Assembly (NCBI GenBank): GCA_965178125.1
Contig: OZ237776.1
Location: forward strand, 124,001-188,000
DNA length: 64,000 nt
From: Bilabrum cf. latius
Taxonomy: Eukaryota > Bigyra: Bicosoecida > Bigyra > Bicosoecida
Direction: 5' to 3'
The notes under the pieces were generated by a model, which worked only from the letters and a program-made list of their open reading frames with translations, was not told the DNA's origin and searched no databases. How positions within the stretch are numbered: position 1 is the first letter of the stretch; each line of letters opens with the position of its first letter. The position numbers and the translations under genes were made by a program. This document shows, one piece after another, positions 23,501-36,900 of this stretch.

Positions 23501-26500
23501 CTGCGTGCAGGCGTACTGCCTCCGCCGCCAGCCATATTTGGAGGAGAACTAGGCCCCGCGCAATCGGCCAGCGGAACCGAAGGCCAGTCGGGAGTCGGGG
23601 GCTGCCTCGACGTCTAGCTCTCCACCAAGCAGGTGCCGGTGATCGACCCAGCCTCGGGGTACAGCGAGGAGGGGTTCACCTGCGAGGGTTCGCTGGCAGT
23701 CGGCGACCACGTAAACCGTGAGAATAAGAACGAGAATGGCTTTGTCTCGTCTGCACCTATTGATTGGCTTGGTTTGTGTAGCTGCTTGCACCCCTGCACC
23801 CAGCTTGTGCTCGCTGCGTGTGATTGCTGCCTTGGGAGCCTGGTACCACGTTGATTCGCAGGCGCTGTTGCACCAACGCTTGTACTCGTACTCGCACTCG
23901 ATTTCCTTTCCTTAGTGTGTCTGATATTTTTGATTGCGCAGTGGCCGACGACGTGGAATGGCACGTGGTGACACGAATCGACGCGGCGTCGGGACGAGTC
24001 CGGTTGCAACCAAGCATGTCCGTTCGGTCGCAGGGCAGGGGCGCTCTCCTGCATCGCATTGCGGTGCTGCACGGCCGAAGGTTCGGCCCGTTCGACCGGA
24101 GCAGCGCCGTAGATCGCGTGCGAAACGCCATGGGGATGCCAGGGAGCTCCGAGGCTGCCGAGACCCTGCGCCAGCTTGCTTTGTTGCGTGCGGTTTGGGT
24201 GCCTGCCTCTGGGCTGCGGGGCTGCATGGTGCGCCGTGGCGGCGGTGCCGTGCGCGTGGAGGACGCGGTCGGTGTGACGAGCACACAGCTGGCTGCGGTG
24301 CGCAGTTCGGCGGTGAGCGAGGATTCCGAGGGCGGGGGTCAGGACGATGAGGACTGTGTGACGAGTGACACCCGTTGGCCCCGGCAGGAGGCCGCGTTCT
24401 GCCTGGGTCCCGATGAGCTTGAGCAGGAAGTATTCTGGGTCACTGGAGGTGCCACGTCATCCGCTTCCGGCGAGTACGAGGAGGAGGAAGAGGAGGAGGA
24501 GGCCGGCAGCGACGATGACGAGGGCATGGCAGGCCAGCAAGTCAACGGACAGGGTGAGGCTAAGCGCGATGGATCTGGCCGAAGGGGGCAGGGACGGGCG
24601 ACCATCACTCCTGCGGAACCAAGGCGCGGCGCCGGTACCATGTACCGCCTGCCGCACCCCGAGCAAGCCGCGGGACTCGCACTCGTTCGGGCGCTAGGTG
24701 AGTTGTGCAGCGCAGTGCGGTGCACCCAGCGGGAGGCGAAGCAGACCGAGCAGACGCTGCACGAGGCCCGCAGGAAGGCGGGTCAGCTGTGTTCCCTCGC
24801 GCTGCAGTGCGCTGCACTCGCCAGGGTGTGCTTACCTGAGCTTCGCGGTGATGCTGCCCCACCCACCGGATCCACTGGGTCGAATGCCGGTGCGAAGGGT
24901 GGTCAAAGCGGCGGTGGCTAGGGTGGAATAGACGGTTTCCGGGGCTGGACCAGGGCAGAGTGGTCCGGTGTGACGAGTGCGGTCGCACGGGCCGTCCCCG
25001 GCGCCAAGGTGGTGCTGGGGGCGTGCCGCGGTCTCGGGATCGCAGTCGGTGTCGAGGGGGAGGAGTAGGAGTAGGAGGAGGAGGAGGAGCAGTTATGCGG
25101 AGATAGGGGTGGGAATGGTGATGGTGATGGCGGTGCTGCAGCTGGCAGTGCGATGGAGTCCTCCAATGGAAGCATGGATTCTGGTAGACGTGCTGCCGCT
25201 AAAGGCACCGATGAATCGCCCGCTGATGAATTGGCCGCCTTGGTTCGTGCAGTGCTCGCGGCGTGCCAGCTTGCCCATGCCCATGGCAGGGCAGCCGAGG
25301 AGCTAGTGGAGCTGGGGTGCAGGGCACTGCCGCGGGTTGCATTGGAGTCCGCGGCGCGGTAGATGATGACGGGCTCACGGGCGGACCAGGGAACATACTC
25401 GGAATCGAAATTAGACGGTGCTGAGAATGGCATCAGTGGTGATTCCGCCCCTTCCGATGGCGAGCCGCTCGAGCGATGCATCCGCCAGGTTGCGGTGGCG
25501 CAGGTGGCCAAACAGGTCAGACTGGCCAGGAGCCGGGCTTTCACGGAGATGGAGGCGGCGGCTTTGGACAGGGTGTCGGACAGGGTGTCGCACGATCAGC
25601 AGCCCACCGGTGGATCGGGTCAACGCGGCAAGAGCGTCACGATGCAACAGTTCGAGGATTTCATTGGCGTGGTACGCCAGCGGTTGCTCCGTGGCGCCGC
25701 CGACCTGGTCAAACTGGCGGTCGAGGATGGCGCGCTGGGAGGCAGAACCCTCCGGTTGGTCGCAAAATAGGTGGCCAATCTGTCTCGCAGCATCGCTGAC
25801 ATGGCGCAATCCGATGAGCATGAGCATGTGCATGTGCGCCTCGCTGCGAGGCTGGTCAAAGTGGCACAGGAAGGGTTCGTCAAGGATCGGATCAGCGGGC
25901 CGAAAGAAAGCACCGTTGGCAGCTTGCAGTTGGATCCATCGGTGGATCGCATGATCCGATCCCGGTTGCGAGAGCGGATGGAGTACTTGGAAACGCTCGG
26001 CTCGGATGATGATTCGGGACCGGGTGTGACGAGTGCTGTGCGCAGGAGCTTGTCATCCTCGTCATCGTCACCAAGGCCGAAGCAGAGCGTGGCCCGACTG
26101 TCCGTATCCGTGGACAGCGCGGGGGCGGGCAGCGTGTCGCTGTCGTGGGGCGATCCAGCGTGGGCTGCCCTCATGGAGCGAGCGAGGGGTAGGGGGGGGC
26201 GGGTGGGACTGCTGCGGTGGGTGCATCGCATGGCGGTGTGGGCGAGGGCGCGGGGGCTGCAGGAGGAGGAGCCCGTGGTGTGGGCGCTGAGGGGGGCCTG
26301 GGCCTGGGAGGGCAAGCTCGGTGTGACGAGTGCGATGGAGGGTAAGCATGGTGTGACGAGTGCGACGGGTGGACTCGCTGGTACTGCGGGCGTGCTACTG
26401 GTGCCTGGCTTCGGAACGCGAGCAGCCATCGGGGCTGGGCCAGAGGACGGCAGCAGCACCGCAGTGGAATGCACCCGTATCGACCCAGTGACGGTGCGGC

Positions 26501-29500
26501 AGGTTGCGATGCATGCGGTGCGGGAGGCAAAGTCCGTCGCTCGTTCTATGGGTTTCGATCCGAGCACCGGCTCCGCTTCGGCCCGACGCCTTGCCATGAT
26601 GGGTCCCGGCACTCACTAGTTCCCGCCCCCAGCAGCCGACGATGATGCCACGGCCGCCGAGGCCATGCCCCTGTATCGCCTGGAACTCCACGGAGGCCTC
26701 AGGGCTACGGGTGCATCGCACGGTGGTGCTACTAGTGGTGCAGGCCCCCATGCGCCCGAAGAGGACGGCGCCCCTGAGAAACCGTCCACCGGTGGATTCG
26801 TGCTGGCGTACGAGGGCCGTTTCCCCAGCTGCGTGCTGTCAGGGCTGGCGCCGGGCAGGAGGTACGCCTACCGGATCAGAAGGAGTGTGACGAGTGCGAT
26901 GGGGGTGCGAGAGGCTGGGGGTAGTCGCGATGATGCTTTGGCCAGTGAACTTTCCATGGGCTCCCAGGGCGAGTTCGCCCGCGGCTCGAGCGGCGGCGGA
27001 CTCGCGGGCCTTGATCCGTTCAGGGAATCCGTCTCGTTCGGAGATCGTCGTCACATCGTGGTTAGACCGGACGGTGGTCCCAAGGGTGCATCGCACGGTG
27101 GTGATGACCCAGGGTTTGGGTGGGCAGAGCGGCCCGGTCCGGGTGCATCGCACGGTAGCAGCCTCCAGCCGGTAGCGTCCCAAGCAGCGCCGCTTGCCCT
27201 AAGCCGCGGAGGTTCCACTCGTCACACCGCATCGGACCCAGGAGCAAAGGCCGTGGAATCATTCGGATGTCCCTGGACCTACGGAACCACCTGCACGCTG
27301 CCTCTGGCGCCGCGCAATTTGCGGATCCGCCGATGGGAGAGCACCAGGGGCAGGTGTTGGGCCAACGTCGAGTGGGCCGCGGAATCCTCCCGGACATATC
27401 GCGGATCGTTCCGCGGAATTCCCGCCGCGGGTTCGTACGTGCTTCAGGCACGACTGCTGCCCTGGGGGGTCGGCGACGACGGCGCCGCGCATTCTGGTAT
27501 CGGTTCCGCCAACCAGGTAGATCTGCCACTAGAGCGCCCGTCTGCGGAGTAGGGCAGTGGCGCGTCGGTGGAGATGCGCGGCGCCGCGAGCACCGGTGCG
27601 TTTGCGTGGGAGTTGCGGAACCTCCTGGAGGAAGACGCGTGCGCGGCGGGATGGAGCACCGTGTATTGCGGAACCAAGCGCGGCGCCGGCCTGGGCTGGT
27701 TCCTGCCGGGGCAGCGCGTCGGGCTGCGGGTGTGCGGGCTGACGGCAGACGACCGGCTGGGCCCCTGGGAAACCGGAACCATCGTCGTAGTTCCGCTTCC
27801 CACGCCCGCGGCGCCGCGACTGGTCAGGTCAGGGCCTAGGAGCGTTCACCTCAGGTGGGACCCGCTCGCGGGATCGAACCCCGGTGGCCGGTTCGGCTCC
27901 GGCTGGGAGATCCGCAGGAGGGTGCATTGCCTGCCACCGCGCGGCGCCGCGTCCAACCGAGCGACAGCGGAACCGGCGCCGCGCAGGCTAGTCCCGGATC
28001 CGCTTCCCGAGCCCAGGCCGGCCGTTGCTGCACCGCCTCAGGTGGCCCCGTCACCGGTCGCAACCCCCAGGCCAGCCAAACCGGAATTCCCACCGTCGGC
28101 GTGGTACCCTGTGTACGATCCCCGGGAGGGCCAGCAGCGCTTTTTCTTTTTTCAGCCGTCTTCCGGTGTGTCGGTCTGGGACCCGACGCCCCTTGCGTTG
28201 GGATCGAGGGGATAGGCCAGGGCGGATCAGGCGAGGGTCGCGTTTGGCGCCGCGGGTGCGGAACCAACGGGCGTTGTCGTTGTGCCGAGGCACCACCGGT
28301 GGATTCTGGTGTGGTATCCGGAGCGGAAACAGGCATTTGCCTTTGACCAGGTGTCCAAAGCAGCTCACTGGGATCTTCCCCGTGGGGCGGGCGTGGCCCC
28401 GGAACGGCTCGGCATTTTTTCGGAAGAGATGCCCTTGGCCCACCGGCCTGACTCCTCCGGGAATCGATCCCGGGAGACCGCGGGAAAGCAGTCGAGCGAG
28501 ATTGGCTCTGCCGGAACCATGCAGCAGCTGCTGCGGCTGGACGGATCCACGGATTGCTCGACTCTTGCCCCGTCCTCCTCCTCCTCGACCTCGCCTTCAA
28601 CTGCCGGTGCTGCTGCAGGTGACGAGGACCAGGACCCGGTGGCCGGTGCGGACGATTCAGGTGTGGCGAGTGAGGCCATGGAGGCCCAGGAGGCCAAAAT
28701 GCGGCACTACAGGGAAGTTGGCACTCGTCATCATCGACAAGGTGGTCACGGCGTTGCGGGAGTGCAGGATGAAAAAGCCGCGGCCTCGAGCAGCAGACCA
28801 GCCCCTGCCCCTGCCCCTGCGTCGCCTTCTTCGGCTGCTGCTGATGATGATGATGACGAAGCGCGCGACACCGGGGAAGAGAGAGGCCGTCCCGGGGCGG
28901 CGTGGACTGTGACGAGTGTGCGCAGGGTGGACTCCTACCGGAAATCCTCCGCAGGTGGCGATGCCGGCCGGGCCACCGCGGAGCCCCGCACTCGTCACTA
29001 CTTGCACCCGGAGTACCGCTGGATCCTCACGGCGGAGCCGGTCGACAACCCGGAGCCGAAATCATCGACTCAGTCGGCATCCGCGTCAGCAGCAGCGACC
29101 CAGCCCGAGAATAGGGAAAGGAGAAGCAGCCGGGTGGTCGTGTACCGGGGCACCGGCAGCGAGTGCGTGGTGGAGGGGTTGCAACCGTTCGTGAGGTATG
29201 CCTTCCGGTTGCAACTTGAGGAGCAGCGACACGGGGTGAGGTCCAAGGCTGCGGAACCGGCCCTGGTGTGCTGCGCGGCGCCGGAAGCTCCACGGGGGTT
29301 GCGGGTGGTGCGCGTGTCGGCTGGTGCTGGCAGCAGCCTCGGCGGACCCACTCGTCACACCGCTGCTCTGCAGTGGAGTGCACCCGCAGGCCCTGGCCCC
29401 GGGGCCAGCTGGCCATCACGGTGGTGGTGGACCCCGCACTACGGGGTCGAGGTGGCAGAGGTTCGTGAAGGTTCCATGGCCGCCGAGGAGGTGCGACGAG

Positions 29501-30087
29501 CAGCGAGGGACTGGGTAAACGCGGCTCTGATGATAGGCGACGGTCCTTCTTCTGGTGTGACGAGTGCGGTCCCGGGCGCAAGAGCCGGAGCGTTAGATCG
29601 TCTTGAAAGCGCGTGTGGCGGCTTGTCCTGGCGCCGCGCATACTGCGGAACCTCTCCAAGGTGCGTGGTGACGAATCTGCGGCCGGGCGAGCTGGTCTTG
29701 TTCCGGGTCGTCACCCGGGGCGTGCTGGAGTGCGGACACAGGAGCAGCCCCTGCGGAACTTCGGCGCCGCGCGAGTGGCTCGGCGAAGGACTGGGCGCTC
29801 TGCAGCAGCGGCAGCAGCAGCAGCAGGGGCAGAGGAAGTGCGATCAGCCAGACGGGGCGCGGCTGGGTGAGGAGCGAGGAGAAGAGAAGGCAGATGCGGA
29901 TGGCCGGGGCGCGCAAGTGATTGCGGGAGTGGGGCTGCGTTTTGCTGCTTCTGCTGCTGCTGGGTCTTCTGCAGACAGAGGCGCGAACAGCAACAGACCA
30001 GTGGACAGAACCGGCATTGTCGTGAGCTCATCGATGCCAGTGCCTCGCTTGGTGGCCTGCAGCACGGCATCTGTGCATTTCGCTTGA
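20536..30087 (+). CDS. Giant WW/FN3-like multidomain protein (about 3,091 residues), three exons, 16 in-frame UAG codons
   Basis: Proposed exons: 20536-20706, 20759-23717, 23942-30087. The introns are 52 nt (GTAACG...GCAG, phase 0) and 224 nt (GTGAGA...GCAG, phase 1). The joined length is 9,276 nt, an exact codon multiple, ending in TGA. TAG occurs at 20545, 20888, 21023, 22754, 23090, 23201, 23480, 23615, 24919, 25066, 25072, 25360, 25768, 26617, 27550 and 28213; TAA and TGA are absent. The N-terminus is coiled-coil (Gln/Arg/Glu-rich); poly-Gln lies at 21661-21690 and 22864-22895. FN3-like units begin near residues 2160, 2330 and 2820 (APRNLRIRRW, APRLVRSGPRSVHLRW, APRGLRVVRV). WW domains lie near residues 2431-2465 (WYPVYDPR...VSVWDPTP) and 2490-2520 (WILVWYPE...AHWDLP). 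WW domains bind Pro-rich peptides, so a scaffold role is inferred. The stop cuts an FN3-like start (PVPRLVACSTASVHF), so a further exon is possible. Confidence 0.75.
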
Positions 30088-30387
30088 ATTGTACGTATGA
30101 CGTATCTGTTAGCACTGTCATATCGCTAGATCTAGCACGGCAGCAGCTGTTGTACGGCCTGCGAGGCTTTCTCGTCACTTGCCATCGTAGTTCGCGTAGC
30201 GCCCACGGATTGCAAATACAGGGCAGCTTGAGATCGGTTACCTGTTGTTAGGATTCTACTCTACGCTTGTCCTTGTCTCATTAATTCATGCCGAGCGTTG
30301 TCTATTGATTGCGACCAAGGCCACCGCCATCATGGCGCGCGACCCTTTGTCTCATTTTCTGCAGCTAGTCAGGCGAATATTAGAATA
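30088..30387. other. Short intergenic or intron-like gap
   Basis: It contains no frame of note. It is either the spacer between two same-strand genes or, if the preceding gene continues past its TGA, part of an intron. Confidence 0.4.
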
Positions 30388-33300
30388 ATGGGCGCTTGTG
30401 GCTCTAACAGCTGCAATGCATCCCAAGTGTCAGTAAACAACGATTTCGACGGGTTCGGCAAGCTGCGAGGTGAGACTTTGGAATTATCAGGTCATGCCGA
30501 CGCAGATTGCCGATACGGCAAAGACAGAGTTATAATAACTTCTAGGGGGCATTTATCGAAATATGAACTTGAGTTGTAGGCCTGCTTGCCCTCATTGTCT
30601 TTCATATTTGAGTTTTCGAGCAGCACAGCTTGCAAAAGGCCACTTTATGCCTGTTGATGCTACCGTTGTCATACAAGTGCTCGCAAACGTCGTAATGGCA
30701 GCGGTTGAGTCGTACAGATGATTTGCAGCACCTAGAAGTTCATTATTACTTGGATTGTCTCTCCACCCTTGGTCTTTTGGATGCTTCAGCCACTTCGACA
30801 CGCCGTAGCTCACGGCTGCCCCATCCTTTCCTAGGCTGTGGGCTCAGCGTGCATGTCTGTGACGGATCTAATAGGATTTAAGCATCGACTGTGCATATTC
30901 TTTCAATCGCAGACTCTTATATGCCGAGTATTGACTCATTTGGGTATTCCGCAAAGGTAAGTGGTTGCGTGTGTGTTTCCACAGTGTTTTGCCGAGAGTT
31001 TGTCGTATCAGAGTCGCATGCGTCCTATAACCTAGGCTGTACTGGTGCCCAGTCATCCATAAGTACCATAGACCGAATCGTTTTGCAATCTCTACTGCTC
31101 GCAGGGTGAAATCGAGTGGAGTGTTGTCAAATCGGTTTCCCGTGTGCAGCTGAACAGCACCGTTTGGGGTGTCTCCGACAGCGGCAGCGCCAAGCACCAT
31201 GACGGTCGCAACAATGCCCCAAGACTTTGTTTAGAGTCATTGGACCCTCTGCAGCAGGTCGATGATCGCGAGCGGCAGCGTCAGCCCTGGCACCACGACG
31301 TCACCGCATATCGGCACTTCATGGACAGTGGACCCTCGCAAAGAGGCAATCAGCACCCGTTTATGTCTGCACGACTAGCAAACAGGCTTCGGATCCGCGA
31401 GCATCGGGCAAGGCACGCGTCGAGTGGGGCAGTGGAGCGAAGGGTACGGCTGAGAGAGCTCAGGGATCGCAGCCATCATGTCCCCGAGTCGCCTCCCCTG
31501 TTGACAGCGGGCAACAATACTTGGGGGCGACACGACTCGAAGAATCCAACCCAGGGGAAACGAACGGATTGCGCAATTCAAGGAATTGCAGCTTGGTGCC
31601 AGCACCAGTCTTCCACTCTCACCGCAGCCGGGGCCGATGCTTGCCACCGTGGACCCTCACACCCGAGCGAGGAGGAGAACAGGAGAGTAAAGGAAGAAAT
31701 CGGGAATGTGTATAGGACTCAGGTGCACTCGAGTGTATCCCATGGGGAGGCATCCGAGAGTGACGATCAGCACGGAGGTCATGGTAGCGGAGCAGGCACG
31801 CCGCGCGACAGTGCAGTGCATTAGAACGAAGCAGCGGGTCACGGTGCCGTGCACCGTTGGAACGCCTCGAGCCATCCGATGCGCGCAGTCGGTGGTGGTG
31901 ACCCGGTTGCAACCCCCCGGACGTCCCGCTCCTCGGGGGAGTCCCCGCGCCTAGAGTCCCGCCTGCGGAGCCTCGACCACACTGGCAGCACCGGAACATG
32001 GTGTGACGAGTGGTCCCCGGACCCCAATCGGGCCGAATAGGACGCCGCGGCAGCCGAAGAGGCAGCGAGGTACTACCAGCTGATGGTGCAAGAGCGGCTC
32101 CAGGAACAGCGGCTGGAGCGGCGCCGTCTGAGGCAGCGCCAGCGCCATGGTCCGGCGCCTGGTTTACAGTGTGACGAGTGCATCGGAGGATCTCCGTGTG
32201 ACGCGTGCGTTGGTCCCAGCACGGGCAGCAGCGAACGTTCGCTGGGTGCGTCCCACCGCACCCCTGCCCGGGCCGGGCTGGGGCTGCTCAGACCCACCAC
32301 CACAGGCACTGGCGAGTACACTGACATAGGCCGTGCGGGGACCGCCACTCGTACGAGTGCATGGAAAACACTGCTCGATTCACAGCTCGACTCAAAGGGC
32401 AATGATAACGACGCGACGAGTGAAACCCCTGGCAATTGCGAGACATGTCGAAGCATCGATTCCGGCCGGGATTGCCGCGTCAGGACGCTTCGGCGACCGG
32501 TCGCGACTTTGAGCGACGAGTTTCGCTCCCCGCGCGATACGGACTCCATTGGTGGTGTGACCAGTGATCGGTATCCCGTCCGGCTGCCTCCCTCGCCCGA
32601 GACGTTTTGCGGCCTGCCCGGCATGCCGGAGGTGACGGAGGTTGCAACCGACAGCAGCTCGGCGGCAGAAGCGGGAGACGATGGCCTTGGTGGCGAGGCT
32701 GAATGTGCTGCTGATGCTGATGATGCTGATGATGCTGATGATGCTGAGCGAGAGGAGCGCGATGAGGGGGAGGAGCGCGATGAGGGGGAGGAGCGCGATG
32801 AGGGGGAGGAGCGCGATGAGGGGGAGGAGCGCGATGAGGGGGAGGAGCGCGATGAGGGGGAGGAGCGCGATGAGGGGGAGGAGCGCGATGAGGGGGAGGA
32901 GCGCGATGAGGGGGAGGAGCGCGATGAGGGGGAGGAGCGCGATGAGGGGGAGGAGCGCGATGAGGAGGAGGAGGAGGGGGCCGACAGGTCAGTGCATGTT
33001 CACGCTACGCATCGGCAAACCCCTTGTGCGTCTTCCTCTTCATCCTTTGCCGACTCAGGTTCGGGCTCGCAAGGGGTGCGCAAATATGTCCGCTCTCAAT
33101 CGCAGTGTGACGAGTGTGCGGAGGGTCAGCTGAGAAGCGTGCGGCACGGCAGCACCGAACTCCCTGGTGCAATGAGCACGCGCGTAATGAGTGCCGTGTG
33201 GCGCCCCCCAACGCCGCCGGTGCCCCAAGCTACGGACACCACCAGCAACAGCAGTAGCAGGAGCAACAGCCGACGCAGACTGAGGCCCGGCAGAGAAGGA

Positions 33301-33588
33301 AGAGAGGGGGGAGGCGGCATCCTGCGCCCGGCGGTCCTTTTAGCGCGATGCAGCAGGAGCCAATCTCGGGGGGAACAGCGGACCGATGGCCGGAGCGGGG
33401 CTTCTGGCTCCGGCAAGTGGCTAGGGTCACTCGTCACACATGGAAGTGCGGGGTCCCGCACGCCCGGATCTGGATCTGTGGTATCCGTTGCGCAATCGTC
33501 ACCTGCGTCAACGACAGCGCCAGCGCCACTGGTAGCAGGGCTGCTGTCGCCCGGGTACCAGAGGAGACAGCCCGGGTCTTCATGGTAA
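30388..33588 (+). CDS. MGAC-anchored low-complexity protein (about 869 residues), three exons
   Basis: Exon 1 is 30388-30469 (MGACGSN start, donor GTGAGA, phase 1). Exon 2 is 30913-30956 (acceptor TCAATCGCAG, donor GTAAGT, phase 0). Exon 3 is 31105-33588, ending in TAA. The total is 2,610 nt, a whole number of codons. Gly2 with Cys4 is a dual myristoylation/palmitoylation signature, predicting attachment to the cytoplasmic face of a membrane. Exon 3 holds TAG at 31822 and 32038, a Gln/Arg/Glu coiled coil (about 32040-32150), an 18-bp charged repeat, Ser-rich stretches and several GTGTGACGAGTG words, here read as Cys-Asp-Glu rather than Val-Thr-Ser. A CxxC-like pairing (CDECIGGSPCDAC) may be incidental to that word. 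No known catalytic domain. Confidence 0.7.
32752..32970 (+). repeat. 18-bp tandem repeat, about 12 copies, encoding Glu-Glu-Arg-Asp-Glu-Gly
   Basis: The unit GAGGAGCGCGATGAGGGG is repeated almost perfectly in frame. The near identity of units indicates recent expansion. The product is a highly charged, probably extended or helical segment. Confidence 0.95.
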
Positions 33589-33930
33589 TTGGAGCGGTCA
33601 CAGGCTGGGCACCGATTTAATTGATAGTTACATAGATCTAGATAGGGTAAGCCCGTGCTGGGTGAGTCCGCGGGCTCCTGATCGCATGCCACGGTAAGTG
33701 AGCAGACATTCGCGTATGCTTTAGTTACACTATAAATACTATCTCGTATCGGATGTATGCTTTCATGCTCTGGCTGTGATCCGACCATTTGAACCCGCCG
33801 GAGCCGCACATGATGCCTCACGAAACCGCACGAACCGCCGACGCTTGTCGGCATTAGCAGTTCCCACGGCATCAGAAACGGAAGCTGTGACATCCGGACC
33901 TAACCGATCCTGGGGATCACCCCGGTCAAG
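33589..33930. other. Intergenic, presumed promoter of the MGLC gene
   Basis: AT-richer spacer between a TAA stop and the next Met-Gly exon. No other feature seen. Confidence 0.4.
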
Positions 33931-36900
33931 ATGGGACTATGCGGCAGCTCGAACGTGAGTTCTAGCGAGGATCAAGGCCACTCATAGGACTCCGTGAATC
34001 AGAACCAACGCGGTGAGATTTCTTCCATTAGCTGGAGTAGATCTCGTATGACTTTGTCATTTTCAGTACATCTATAGTAATGGTACACAGCTCGTGTTCA
34101 TTCTAGAGTGTGGCACAGCCTCTTATAGTGTGCCCTGAACGTGATATACTATGTCGCGACAATTGCCGCAAAATGTCATGGCAACATGTACTCTGCCATG
34201 CGCTTCTTGCAACACCCCTAACGCAGGTCAACATCCAATGCCATCAGTTTCTCCGGCAAAAACACAAGAGCAAGTGAGTACACAGACTCTGTCTAGCACT
34301 CTGCTGATTCGTCGCAGATACTTTTCATGGTGCGGTTCTGATATTTGTACAAGTTGAACCAAGCATTTCCTAGCACCAGCTTGTACACATGTGAACCATG
34401 AATGATGAGGCTGTACCATGTTTGACATGCCATGTCACCCTTTTCGGCACAACACAACGAGATGCTCAGATACAGCGCGCAACGCCCGCGCCATTTCCCG
34501 CAGTCTGGGTAGCAGAAATTAAGCAGATGCCGAAACAATCATTCACACGGAATGGTCCCTTCCGAATCTAGATTGCTTCGAACGTTTCATGTCGTCCGGG
34601 AACGGAATTGGCTGCAGCCCCAACTTGATCACCATTCGGTCGCTGCGGCACCGGAGTATTCCATCACCAGCGATGGTCGCGGACGTGCGGGGATGCACTG
34701 CCTTCGCGATATCCGTGCGATAGGCACTCGATAGAGGTCGCTATCAAATGCTTTACGGCGGCAGGGAAGTCCTGGCCGTATTCGAAGCAGAAGCATTCCG
34801 CCGGCGCTCCGTCTACGCACTGGCAGGTCTGCTTATTCCGACGAATTCCAGCACCGACCTCACATTGCCTCGCGGTCCTCCAGTGGGGCCGGTAGTGAGC
34901 TGCGGCGGCATCAAGGTCTAGGTTCTATCCATATTCATGAGATTGCCGGCGGCAACGATCACAATGATGTTGAAGCGACTGCTCGAGGCATTGTCAGCAG
35001 ACCAATGCGAGATCGAGCTGCTGGTGAACCGCACGGACGGGAGCAGCGTCGTAGGTTGGTAAAACAGGCACACCAGCAGTATCCATCTGGCTCTGGTGGG
35101 CTTATGCTTCGCCCGTCCAATCGGTAGGCGAGCAGCTCGACAAGGATGATGAGCAGCGGAGGCGCGAGGCACGAGAAGACTAGCTCTGCGACCAACGAGC
35201 CCCGATATTGGTCTCAAGACCCAGGGAACAAGCTGGACGAAGGAATTATCGGTGCCACCGCCGCCACAAACATGCTATTGGGGCAAGTTGCTTCTCCATC
35301 TGGTCAAGCGTCGTCGGAAGAGGGGCGAGTGATCGGGGCTGCAGCCCCCGCTGGGGCAGGACCAGGACCAGGACCAGGGGCAGGGGCAGGGGCAGGGGCA
35401 GGGGCAGGGGCAGGGGCAGGTATACCCCAGGCAGTTCCGGATAGTGAAGGGCAGGCCCGGCCATCGGTAGAGCCAGCTCCTCCAGGTGCGGTCAACAGGG
35501 AGCTCAGTGCAGCGAATGGCGGGCGTGATCAGCTGGTGGGAGAGTGGGGGGTAGAGGCCGGCAGGACGGGTCTGACCAGGTCTGCCAAGTGCTTGTAGGC
35601 GGATCAGGCAGCGAGTGGATTAGAAGGTCTAGGTTCGGGTTTTGCCGCTGGTGGTGGTGTTCTGGATGGTGATAAGGGGCGGCTCCCTTGGGGCGGCTTC
35701 GCGGCTGTTGGAAGCAATGCCCCTGCCCCTGCCCCTGCCCCTGCCCCTGCCCCTGCCCCTGCCCCTGCCTCTATGACGATGCACCTGAATCGGGGGATGG
35801 GGTGGCAGGTGGAAGCGGCCGTAGCTCAGCTGATGGCTGAAGCCGAGGAACACGAGCACGATGAAACCCGTGCTGCTAGGGTGGAGCTGTGCCATGCCCG
35901 AAGGCACGGTCGGATCCAACTTGAAGGTGGCAGTGGGGCGGGGAACAGCAGGCGGCACTCATCGGACAGCCCTGGCTCATCGGCGTGGGCGACCCAGCTG
36001 TCCGCCTCCACGGTTCACGGCCGTGGGTCATCATCGAGCAGCGGCAGCCGCGCTCTCTACTATCATGGTAGGGGGTGGCGGGCATCGTCGAGTGACAGCG
36101 CGGTGCGTCGTTCTCGCGGCATCGGTGGTATTGGCGGTGACTCTTCGTCTTCCACCCCCCGGGGGATCCTGGCTCCTGGCAGCAAGAGGATCAGCAGCGA
36201 CACCACTGGGTGAGTGGGTCGAGTGGTATGCGCGGCATGATTGCGGTATCTTGAGGCGATGTCGGCCGTGTAGGCTTTTCTCTGGGCAGTGGATGCCGGT
36301 ATCCGTTAGCTGCGGAGCCGTTGTCAGCAGATTGAAAACACCAAGACTCAGCTGGGGTGGGTCGCTCGTGGTGAGCTGGCAGGCAGCAGTCTCAGGATGA
36401 ACGGTCAAGTTCTGTATCTGCGACCCAACCTTACGACAGTGACATTTGCTTGCTTCTGCGGCTACGGGAGCACCGTGAGACGAAGGGGGGCGGGGAGGGG
36501 GGGAGGGGTGCATCCAGGCGTTGGGGGAAATGATGTGGCGGCGGCGCCCTTAACCTTACATCCGTGAATGGCCATTTGTATTCCGATCGCGGGTAGATCA
36601 AGGCAGCCGTATCCTCTTTTTTTTTTGGATAGCCTAGTCCTGACTGTCGGATCGCGGGTGTTTGTTGGTGAGGCCAGCAAGGTCTCTAAGATTGAGGTCG
36701 CTCGGTGGGCGCAGGACCCACTCGAGGAGCAGGCTCAGATGCGACGTAGCGATGCGGAGGAGTGCGAGAGAGAGAGAGAGAGAGAGAGAGGGCAGCTAGG
36801 GGGGGGAGGGTAGAGCAAAGGGAGGGGGGGACGACGGTTCACGGTTCACCGGAACGGGGGAGGAAATGGTGGAAGAGAAGATGATCGGTGGGGTCATTGG

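Noticed and set aside
30592-31200. Minus-strand frames of 73 and 110 codons
   Set aside because: They fall across introns 1 and 2 and exon 2 of the MGAC gene, whose splice phases fit exactly. No known domain or start context supports them.
32752-32970. The 18-bp array as a CRISPR or satellite
   Set aside because: It is uninterrupted, without spacers, and in frame within a gene.
34227-34273. A 47-nt segment with a good acceptor (CCCCTAACGCAG) and donor (GAGCAA|GTGAGT) inside intron 1 of the MGLC gene
   Set aside because: It looks like an exon, but neither phase joins 33954 to 34504 in frame. It may be an alternative or poison exon, so it is not included in the model.
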